14,123 bases of DNA, from assembly GCA_934184665.1 (NCBI GenBank), contig CAKPSX010000029.1, positions 1 through 14,123 on the forward strand. Reading direction: 5' to 3'. The notes beneath the pieces are model-generated. The model saw only the letters and a program-made list of their open reading frames with translations. It was not told the DNA's origin and searched no databases. A program made the position numbers and the translations under genes. Shown piece after piece: positions 1 through 5,208 of this stretch; within the stretch, counting starts at the first letter, position 1, and the number at the start of each line of letters is the position of its first letter. This DNA comes from an uncultured Clostridia bacterium (GTDB lineage Bacteria; Bacillota; Clostridia; TANB77; CAG-508).

Positions 1-2540
1 ACTGTTATTGATTCTGGTCTCTTTCCATCTTGGTCGTCATTATCATCCCAATATTTATTTACTGTTATACTTGTTGTTGCTGGTGTATGGCTATTTGTTA
101 CTGTTAATCCATCTTCACTATATGCTGTTGTATATTCATCTCCAATGCTTGTTTCTACAATTGTATATGTTATTTTAGCTCCATCTTTATTATAAGTTGG
201 TAATTTTTCAAATGTGTATGACCATTCATTATCTGCTTTTTGTTCAGGTATTACTGTAACTTTTACTGTTTGGTTTGTTTTTTCGTCTTTATATTCTGTA
301 CCATCAGCATATAAAGTTAATTCAATTGTATCTGGTCTAATTCCGTCTTGATTATTGTTATCTTCCCATATCTTTTTAGCAGTTACTGATGTGTCTTCAT
401 TTACAACAACATTATCGTCATCATCTTCCACAGGTGTTGTTTCTTCTGGTTTAGCTGTTGCTAAATTGTATATAGTTCCTGCCTCTTTAACATCATCTTC
501 TGTTACTGTGTAATATGCTTTTATTGCTTCTGCAGTTTCTCCTACAGCTAGACTTGGTATTGTTTTTATTACAACATTTCCAGTTTCTTCATTTACTGTA
601 AATGTTTCATTTCCTACCTTAACTGTATTGTTTTCTGTAATTACAACATTTGTTAATTTAATATTTCCTGTATTTTTTACAATTATTGTGTATTCAATTA
701 CATCTCCAGCTCTAACTTTCGTTTTACCTTCTGCTATAGGGTTTCCGTTTACAGCTGTTGAAAGCTTATCAATTTCTAGTTTTGGTGTATCTTCTACTGG
801 TGTTGTTACATCATCATCATCAGAAACTTCTTCAGGTGTTTCTTCTGGTATAACTGGTACAGATGTACCTGTAACAACTGCATAGTTTGTTATTGTTTTT
901 TCTGCATTTCCATTTATATCTTTTTCATATTGTACTGTATATGTAGCTTTTATTGTTTTAGATTCTTTTGATGCTAAATCTCCTACATTCCAGCTACCAT
1001 CTGTTAATTCAATTCCAGCAAGTTCGTCTGTAACCACAACATTTGTAAGTTTTTCACTACCTTTATTTGTTACAATTAATTCATATTCAATTACATCTCC
1101 TGCTTGAACTTTTGCATCTTTACCAATGCTTTTTCCATCTCTTTTTATATCTGTAACATTTTTGATTATTTCAATATCAGCTGTTCCAACATCTTCTTCA
1201 TTTGTGTCTTTTCCACCAACTGTTGCAACATTTCTGATTATTCCATCAATATCTGTTACTCTAACCATGAAAAATACTGTTTTTGTTCCATTAGCTTGAA
1301 CATCAATATCTTTCCATTCAATTTTTGTACCTTTCTCATCTGTTGTAACACTTGCTTCTCTTGGAGTTTCAAGCAATTCAGCTCCTGCTGGCACATAATC
1401 TGTAATTGTTGTTTTTCCTGATATATCTCCTGTATTTTCAACAGATATATAATATATAATTGTGTCACCAATTTTTGCTTTTTCAACTTGTTCCATATCT
1501 CTTAATATGGCACTTGTTTTTTGTGATTTTATAATTGCTGTTTTTACTTCATTGCTTTCTTCACCATTTGCAATAGCCTTATTGTTTATTATTCCTTTTG
1601 TTTCAACAGTTTCTCCATTTTCGTCTAACATTGTTGGATTTACTGTAACTGTAAATTCAACTGTTACTGTTTCTCCTGCTGGAACTGATACTATCCATTT
1701 TACTCCAACTATATTATTTTCAGATGTGATAGTTTCACCATCATTATTAATAGATGCAAATGTAGTATTTGCTGGTATTTTGTCTGTAACTTCAATATTT
1801 TCAACATCTTTTTTACCATTGTTTGTTACATTTATTGTATATTTAATCTGTTCTCCAGCATATACAAGATTCTCTCCTGCTTTTGTTGTTGCTGATTTTT
1901 CAACAGAAATATTTGGTTTTTCTGCATTAATATTTGCAGTTGTTGAGGCAACAACAACACTCATTGGATTCCACCAATCCCAGAATTTTTTAGCTACTAC
2001 TTTTTCTTCGCCTTCTTCAACTCTTGTTATTGTTGTTTCTCCAACTTCATTTATATTTGTTCCTGTTGTAGCACCATTATTTGATTTTCCTGTACTTGCA
2101 GGAGTTTGAGTACTACTTGTGCTTGTTGTATTATTGTTTGTTTTATTATTTGTTATATTGTTTCTAGTTGTTTGATTATTTGAAGTTGCTACACTGTTTG
2201 ATGTATTATTTGCTGTGTTGTTTGTTGTATTGTTATTTTCATCATTTGCTGTTTGATTATCACTATTTTGTGTTTGTTCATTATTTCCATCAGTATTTTG
2301 TTCTTGACTTTCTCTCGCTTGATTATCAGAATTTTGAACTGATTGGTCTTCAGAATTACCATTATCTTCTTTTTTGTCATTGTCTATCTTTTCAGCTGTT
2401 TGGCTACTCTCAGCGGCTTCTGTCTTACCTTTGTCAGCTAAGAACACACCAACTGATATACTTGCTACTAATAATAAGACAATTATTGTTACAATTGCAA
2501 TAATGGTTTTCTTATTAAAGGTATCTTCTCTACCTGCCAT
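1..2540 (-). CDS. Large repeat-containing surface protein (DUF11-like and Cna_B-like repeats), C-terminus beyond window
   Basis: An open frame of about 846 codons starts at ATG 2540 and leaves the window at base 1. A strong site (AGGGGGAA, about 2549-2556) precedes the start. Residues 10-36 form a hydrophobic signal or anchor segment after a basic N-terminus. Residues 40-165 are low-complexity N/T/Q/S/D-rich sequence, followed by a Trp-rich patch (FWDWWNP). Four DUF11-type beta-sandwich repeats begin near residues 207, 341, 456 and 582. Their shared pattern is a G-(D/E)-x-(I/V)-x-Y core followed by a VTNxG-like strand and xVTD. Two Cna_B-like modules then begin near residues 717 and 823, marked by W-x-D-N plus DG-x-RP. 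This is the architecture of a long cell-wall stalk or adhesin. The expected C-terminal sorting signal is not in view. The gene lies 27 bp downstream of a sortase gene, so it is a probable substrate of that enzyme. Ligand unknown. Confidence 0.9.
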   Translation of the reverse strand, partial: MAGREDTFNKKTIIAIVTIIVLLLVASISVGVFLADKGKTEAAESSQTAEKIDNDKKEDNGNSEDQSVQNSDNQARESQEQNTDGNNEQTQNSDNQTANDENNNTTNNTANNTSNSVATSNNQTTRNNITNNKTNNNTTSTSSTQTPASTGKSNNGATTGTNINEVGETTITRVEEGEEKVVAKKFWDWWNPMSVVVASTTANINAEKPNISVEKSATTKAGENLVYAGEQIKYTINVTNNGKKDVENIEVTDKIPANTTFASINNDGETITSENNIVGVKWIVSVPAGETVTVEFTVTVNPTMLDENGETVETKGIINNKAIANGEESNEVKTAIIKSQKTSAILRDMEQVEKAKIGDTIIYYISVENTGDISGKTTITDYVPAGAELLETPREASVTTDEKGTKIEWKDIDVQANGTKTVFFMVRVTDIDGIIRNVATVGGKDTNEEDVGTADIEIIKNVTDIKRDGKSIGKDAKVQAGDVIEYELIVTNKGSEKLTNVVVTDELAGIELTDGSWNVGDLASKESKTIKATYTVQYEKDINGNAEKTITNYAVVTGTSVPVIPEETPEEVSDDDDVTTPVEDTPKLEIDKLSTAVNGNPIAEGKTKVRAGDVIEYTIIVKNTGNIKLTNVVITENNTVKVGNETFTVNEETGNVVIKTIPSLAVGETAEAIKAYYTVTEDDVKEAGTIYNLATAKPEETTPVEDDDDNVVVNEDTSVTAKKIWEDNNNQDGIRPDTIELTLYADGTEYKDEKTNQTVKVTVIPEQKADNEWSYTFEKLPTYNKDGAKITYTIVETSIGDEYTTAYSEDGLTVTNSHTPATTSITVNKYWDDNDDQDGKRPESIT

Positions 2541-2567
2541 TTTCTTATTCCCCCTAAAAAATAATTA

Positions 2568-3179
2568 CTATATTTCATCTGCTTTTATTATAAGTCTTTC
2601 TTTGTTTCCATTTGTGCATGTGATTAATGTAACTTCTCTCACATGTTCATCTTTAGGTAATAAGATGTTTACATCATTTGGATCTGTAACAAATATGTTA
2701 TATATAGAATATTTTACAGTTTGACCTGTTAAATCTGTTAATTCAACAATATCCCCATTTTCTAACTTTTTTGTTTTGCCAAACATTGTTCCATCTTTAT
2801 TGTTATGACCTGCTATTGATAAATTACCATAATCATTTACTTTTTCTCCCCAATATTTGATTATGGATAACTTCATAGGTATTTTAGCATTTTCTGGGTC
2901 TATATCTCCAATTTCTAAAATCGGATATTCTATCCCTATTTTTGGTATTTTTACTATACCTATTATTTTATAGCCTTTATATTCCAATTGATTATTATTT
3001 TCTTCTTCAATCTTCGAAAAATCAATATTGTTAAAAACGTCTACAGCTTTCCTGCTTTGTTTTTCATTTAATTGATTATTCATATATTTATATATTACTA
3101 GCCCTGTTATTACTATTGCTGATATTAATAACACATAAAATAATATTTTATATAATTTTAATTTTAAATTATTCTTCAT
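2568..3179 (-). CDS. Sortase, class D-like transpeptidase
   Basis: This 203-residue protein should be a membrane-anchored cysteine transpeptidase that cuts LPxT-type sorting signals and joins surface proteins to the cell wall. Residues 10-30 are a transmembrane anchor after a basic N-terminus. The sortase core follows, with the usual I-x-I-P-K strand (IVKIPKIGIEYP, 75-86). The catalytic residues are His125 (SIAGHNN), Cys188 (TLITCTN) and Arg195 (NKERLIIKA). The short length, TLxTC motif and lack of a lid point to class D rather than pilin-polymerising class C. Class is inferred from motifs only, and class A/E alternatives are not excluded. The start overlaps the end of the upstream gene by 11 bp, which suggests translational coupling, and the large repeat protein follows 27 bp downstream. 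The sortase is therefore likely dedicated to one or both neighbours. Confidence 0.9.
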   Translation of the reverse strand: MKNNLKLKLYKILFYVLLISAIVITGLVIYKYMNNQLNEKQSRKAVDVFNNIDFSKIEEENNNQLEYKGYKIIGIVKIPKIGIEYPILEIGDIDPENAKIPMKLSIIKYWGEKVNDYGNLSIAGHNNKDGTMFGKTKKLENGDIVELTDLTGQTVKYSIYNIFVTDPNDVNILLPKDEHVREVTLITCTNGNKERLIIKADEI

Positions 3180-4200
3180 TTTTTTTGCTTACTTTTTTCA
3201 TTCTGATAGCAACAAATGTTAATGCACCAACTACTATTACTAGTGCAACTATTAATGCAATACTATCATATGTTATTGGTAATCTTGTTGTTTCTTGTGT
3301 TATTATTTTTTCTTTTTCTGTACTTGGCTCATAGTTATATGATGCTGTTAAAAATTGAGCATCTGTTGTAACTTCATTTCCATTAGTTTTTTGTAATAAT
3401 ACAACATATTGGTCACCCTCTCCTGTGCCTTCAACTTTAGACTCAGGTTGTGGAATTGTCATATTATCAACTTTCTGCCAATCTGCCTCTGCTACTAATT
3501 TTGAGTATAAGCTGTCAAACTCTTCTCCTAATTGAATTTTTGAATACATATCCATTTTATTGTATTCACTTTCAATTTTTTGTGCTAATTCCATTAATTT
3601 TTTATAATCTTCTGAATCAGCTGTTCTTACTCTTACATATGAGTAATCTGCTTTTTTATTATCTGTGATTTTTACATAACCAGCTTTTGATGTTTCTAAT
3701 ATTCCATTAACTTCTTCTTGTCTAACTGGTTTTGTAGCCTCTGTTGCTTCCTGATTCTCTGAAATTTCTACTTTTATTCTTTTTGTTATTGATTCTATTG
3801 AATCTATTTTTTCTTTAGATAATGATTTACTAAAATCGATTTCGACTCCATTTAGAATTAAATTTTCATCTTTGTCTTTTGCCCACATATAAATTGTGTT
3901 TCCTGATATTTTGTTTAAGTCTTTTGCTCCTATATAAGCTACTTGATTCTCTCCCAAATCTGTGATTGAATTAATATAAACTAAATCCATTACTTCTGGA
4001 TTGGCATTATTTGATAATGCATATTTGAATTGTTTATCTGTATATCCATTTACATATATTATGTATTCTTGTTCGCCATTATCGCTATTTGTGCTTACTA
4101 CAGATATATCCTCATTTGTTGCAAAAACTACTACAGGTATTACTGCTATAAATAGAATTATAGCTAGAACACCCAGTAGCCTGATGCTAAGTTTGTTCAT
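3169..4200 (-). CDS. Secreted membrane-anchored surface protein with LPITY sorting-like tail
   Basis: I do not recognise the central part of this 343-residue protein. Residues 1-27 are a signal peptide (basic start, long hydrophobic core, VFA before the probable cut). The middle is hydrophilic, Lys/Glu-rich, with mixed alpha/beta character. The C-terminus has the three-part shape of a sortase sorting signal: LPITY at 307-311, a hydrophobic span of about 21 residues, then a basic tail (RMKKVSKK). The motif is not canonical LPxTG, because the glycine is replaced by tyrosine. The start is fixed by an excellent ribosome site (AAGGAGGAGG, 4209-4218) 8 bp upstream, and a consensus promoter lies just before that. 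It is the first gene of a cluster with a sortase and a large repeat protein. It could be a surface ligand or an accessory factor for assembling the large protein. Alternatively it is an ordinary C-terminally anchored membrane protein. Confidence 0.82.
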   Translation of the reverse strand: MNKLSIRLLGVLAIILFIAVIPVVVFATNEDISVVSTNSDNGEQEYIIYVNGYTDKQFKYALSNNANPEVMDLVYINSITDLGENQVAYIGAKDLNKISGNTIYMWAKDKDENLILNGVEIDFSKSLSKEKIDSIESITKRIKVEISENQEATEATKPVRQEEVNGILETSKAGYVKITDNKKADYSYVRVRTADSEDYKKLMELAQKIESEYNKMDMYSKIQLGEEFDSLYSKLVAEADWQKVDNMTIPQPESKVEGTGEGDQYVVLLQKTNGNEVTTDAQFLTASYNYEPSTEKEKIITQETTRLPITYDSIALIVALVIVVGALTFVAIRMKKVSKKNEE

Positions 4201-4235
4201 ATCATAATCCTCCTCCTTGTATTTTTATGGTTTTT

Positions 4236-4264
4236 ATTATATTATAAAATTTTCCATTTGTAAA
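4236..4264 (-). promoter_or_regulatory. Sigma-A-type promoter of the surface protein/sortase cluster
   Basis: On the minus strand, TTTACA (4259-4264) and TATAAT (4236-4241) are separated by exactly 17 bp. A second TATAAT overlaps it by one base (4241-4246) but would be too close to the -35. It lies about 25 bp upstream of the ribosome site of the gene starting at 4200. The cluster of surface protein, sortase and repeat protein is probably one transcript from here, since its junctions are an 11 bp overlap and a 27 bp gap. Confidence 0.75.
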
Positions 4265-4359
4265 CACTTTTTTTATTTTTTTAATTTGTGCCCAATCCAT
4301 TTTTTATATTTAGTACAAATCAGTTTAAAAATTTTTACATTATTTGTTAAAGCTTAAGT

Positions 4360-4388
4360 TTGACAATTGGCAATTTTTGTGATATACT
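4360..4388 (+). promoter_or_regulatory. Near-consensus promoter of the GC-rich orphan gene, with imperfect palindrome on the -35
   Basis: TTGACA (4360-4365), a 17 bp spacer and TATACT (4383-4388) make a strong sigma-A-type promoter, with transcription expected to start near 4395. The -35 is embedded in an imperfect palindrome of pattern TTGnCAATTGnCAA (4360-4373, 12 of 14 positions symmetrical), which could be an operator. The gene's ribosome site AAGGGAGG (4406-4413) lies 7 bp before ATG 4421. The AT-rich stretch from 4265 to 4355 upstream holds nothing I can identify. Confidence 0.75.
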
Positions 4389-4420
4389 AGGTACATATTC
4401 TAAATAAGGGAGGCATTTTT

Positions 4421-4747
4421 ATGCGTCAGTACACACTTCAGGCACTCTTAGGAGTAGCACAACCGTACCTTCCGAACGAGAGCATTTCCAAGTTCAAGTT
4501 TGAACTTGAAAAGGTTCCGAATGTGGAGACAGAATTTCTGAAAGCATGCATCCGTTATCCAGAATGGATGCAAACCATTAACACCGAGGAGGCCAAGAGC
4601 AATCGGGTGGAAGTCTATTTCCACTATGAGGAGTACTTTGCTCCTTCCTGGAGCATCACTCAGCAGAATGAGCTGGATCTCATTCTCTTCGATTACGGTA
4701 CAAAGCCCACGATTTTCGTGCGCAGCTATCGGAGACGCACAAACTGA
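4421..4747 (+). CDS. Orphan 108-residue protein of atypical (GC-richer) composition
   Basis: I do not recognise this protein. It is a complete 108-codon gene with its own near-consensus promoter, a strong ribosome site 7 bp from the ATG, and a hairpin terminator 10 bp after the TGA, so it is a stand-alone transcription unit. It is predicted soluble, with no signal peptide and no membrane span. It is rich in aromatic and charged residues, with a basic C-terminal tip (RSYRRRTN). Base composition is near half G+C by eye, against roughly 30% around it, and its codons (CGT, CGG, CTG, ACC, GCC) are unlike those of its neighbours. It is also one of the few plus-strand genes here. These signs suggest recent acquisition, perhaps from a phage or plasmid, but no mobility gene is in view. 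The overlapping minus-strand frame lacks a ribosome site and is taken as a shadow. Confidence 0.8.
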   Translation: MRQYTLQALLGVAQPYLPNESISKFKFELEKVPNVETEFLKACIRYPEWMQTINTEEAKSNRVEVYFHYEEYFAPSWSITQQNELDLILFDYGTKPTIFVRSYRRRTN

Positions 4748-4755
4748 CATGTCTC

Positions 4756-4788
4756 AAAAGAGAGTGGATATCCACTCTCTTTTTTATT
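4756..4788 (+). terminator. Perfect-palindrome terminator, copy 1 (downstream of orphan gene)
   Basis: The inverted repeat has arms AAAAGAGAGTGG and CCACTCTCTTTT around an ATAT centre, followed by a T-run on the plus strand. It begins about 9 bp after the stop of the 108-codon gene. Being palindromic with A's and T's on both sides, it could work in either direction. The same 33 bp recur identically 420 bp away at 5176-5208. Confidence 0.88.
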
Positions 4789-4796
4789 AAAAATCA

Positions 4797-4826
4797 TTGA
4801 CAAATTATATAATTATGGAGTATAAT
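4797..4826 (+). promoter_or_regulatory. Consensus promoter of a putative antisense RNA
   Basis: TTGACA (4797-4802), an 18 bp spacer and TATAAT (4821-4826) match consensus at both hexamers. This is one of the best promoter matches in the window, and it fires into a stretch with no convincing plus-strand gene. Transcription should start near 4833. Confidence 0.78.
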
Positions 4827-4832
4827 AAAAAC

Positions 4833-4918
4833 AGAAAATGAAAACCACAGAGTGGTTGCCAAAAATGATTTATTTGAAACCATTCGCTTGTTGGCAAAGC
4901 AGAATGGTTTATTTTTTT
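4833..4918 (+). ncRNA. Putative small antisense RNA (type I antitoxin candidate)
   Basis: A transcript of about 85 nt is bounded by a perfect-consensus promoter and an intrinsic terminator. It can form a 5' hairpin (AACCAC 4843-4848, loop AGA, GTGGTT 4852-4857) and a 3' terminator hairpin. An alternative pairing TTGCCAA (4856-4862) with TTGGCAA (4891-4897) would compete with the terminator fold. It lies directly opposite the 3' untranslated region expected for the 36-residue peptide gene, which reads towards it from the minus strand. Its whole length would therefore be complementary to that mRNA. This is the arrangement known from 3'-overlapping type I systems such as txpA/RatA and par (fst). 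The role is inferred from layout, and no sequence match to a named RNA family is claimed. Its 5' hairpin also carries ACCAC, which could pair with GUGGU in the peptide's ribosome site. Confidence 0.65.
4877..4918 (+). terminator. Intrinsic terminator of the antisense RNA
   Basis: The stem pairs AAACCATTC plus GCTT (4877-4889) with AAGC, one bulged A, then GAATGGTTT (4897-4910), around a 7-nt loop. It is followed by ATTTTTTT on the plus strand. Read on the minus strand the same hairpin lies just after the stop of the peptide gene, so it may also slow or end that transcript, although the T-run on that side is poor. A second hairpin (4843-4857) followed by T-rich sequence may end it further on. 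Confidence 0.75.
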
Positions 4919-5027
4919 ATTTGCTCAAAATTACTACTAATGCAATAATCAAGGCAATAGCTATGACAGTAATTCCTACTAATCCAAAGAATAGTAGATA
5001 TATTATTTGTAATAATACAATTTCCAT
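4917..5027 (-). CDS. 36-residue hydrophobic membrane peptide (candidate type I toxin)
   Basis: This short gene starts at ATG 5027 and stops at TAA 4917-4919. The peptide begins MEIVLLQIIYLLFFGLVG and ends ALVVILSK. Residues 3-34 are almost entirely hydrophobic, with only Glu2, Gln7 and Lys36 polar or charged, so it should form a single membrane span. The size and character fit the small pore-forming or membrane-disturbing toxins of type I systems. I cannot assign it to Fst, TxpA, BsrG or Ldr by sequence. A near-consensus promoter lies 85 bp upstream. The leader of about 78 nt carries a GGGGTGG ribosome site (5032-5038) that can be sequestered, and an antisense RNA covers the 3' side. Alternatives are a small membrane regulator or a chance open frame. 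The matching set of signals makes chance less likely. Confidence 0.68.
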   Translation of the reverse strand: MEIVLLQIIYLLFFGLVGITVIAIALIIALVVILSK

Positions 5028-5030
5028 AGC

Positions 5031-5105
5031 ACCACCCCGCTTTCTCACAGATGAACTGTGTAATATGTAAGGTGGCAACACACTCCGCTTATCTCATTTT
5101 CTATG
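5031..5105 (-). promoter_or_regulatory. Structured leader that can sequester the peptide's ribosome site
   Basis: In the predicted minus-strand leader, GCCACC (5071-5076) can pair with GGTGGT (5031-5036), which covers the GGGGTGG ribosome site. The pairing has five canonical pairs and one G-U. Inside the enclosed stretch is a second hairpin, CACAG-TTCAT-CTGTG. A near-duplicate of the ribosome site region is also present: AAGCGGAGTG (5081-5090) against AAGCGGGGTG (5033-5042), 9 of 10 bases alike and 48 bp apart. Blocking of translation by the leader is usual for type I toxin mRNAs. Folding here was done by eye only. Confidence 0.5.
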
Positions 5106-5111
5106 CTATTA

Positions 5112-5141
5112 ACTATACAACATTTGACATAATAATGTCAA
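5112..5141 (-). promoter_or_regulatory. Promoter of the 36-residue peptide gene, with palindrome over the -35
   Basis: On the minus strand, TTGACA (5136-5141), an 18 bp spacer and TATAGT (5112-5117) form a strong promoter, with a start near 5105. The -35 lies inside a perfect inverted repeat, TTGACAT-AATA-ATGTCAA (5124-5141), which could bind a dimeric repressor in addition to the antisense control. Confidence 0.72.
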
Positions 5142-5173
5142 GTAGATGTTAAAATATTTTATAAAATGGTCAA

Positions 5174-5208
5174 AAAAAAGAGAGTGGATATCCACTCTCT
5201 TTTTTATT
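5174..5208 (-). terminator. Perfect-palindrome terminator, copy 2 (end of hydCBA operon)
   Basis: The 14 bp arms (core AGAGAGTGG/CCACTCTCT) surround an ATAT centre. On the minus strand the hairpin follows the hydA coding sequence directly, shares bases with its TAA stop, and is followed by a run of eight T's. Its 33 bp at 5176-5208 are identical to the terminator at 4756-4788. Confidence 0.92.

Noticed and set aside
1462..2109. A 215-codon plus-strand open frame
   Set aside because: It lies fully opposite the large repeat protein, has no ribosome site, and arises from low-GC repeats with few stops on the other strand. The minus frame has repeat domains and a strong start.
2100..2420. The repetitive tract as a tandem DNA repeat or CRISPR-like array
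   Set aside because: It encodes an Asn/Thr/Gln/Ser-rich stretch of the large surface protein. There is no regular repeat-spacer period.
4448..4750. A 100-codon minus-strand frame opposite the orphan gene
   Set aside because: No ribosome site and no promoter in the right place, whereas the plus frame has promoter, ribosome site, start and terminator. The length follows from the higher GC of this stretch.
4852..5070. A 72-codon plus-strand frame starting at GTG after the consensus promoter
   Set aside because: There is no ribosome site before the GTG, a terminator hairpin with a T-run lies within its first 25 codons, and most of it is the reverse of the hydrophobic peptide gene. The first 23 codons look somewhat protein-like, so a short peptide cannot be fully excluded.
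5089..5097. Minimal upstream frame ATG-AGA-TAA in the peptide leader
   Set aside because: No ribosome site precedes it, and AGA is a common codon in such AT-rich genomes, so a stalling role is not supported.
4756..5208. The two 33 bp repeats as ends of an insertion sequence
   Set aside because: Each is itself a palindromic hairpin with a T-run right after a gene, which is a terminator. No transposase or target duplication is present between or around them.
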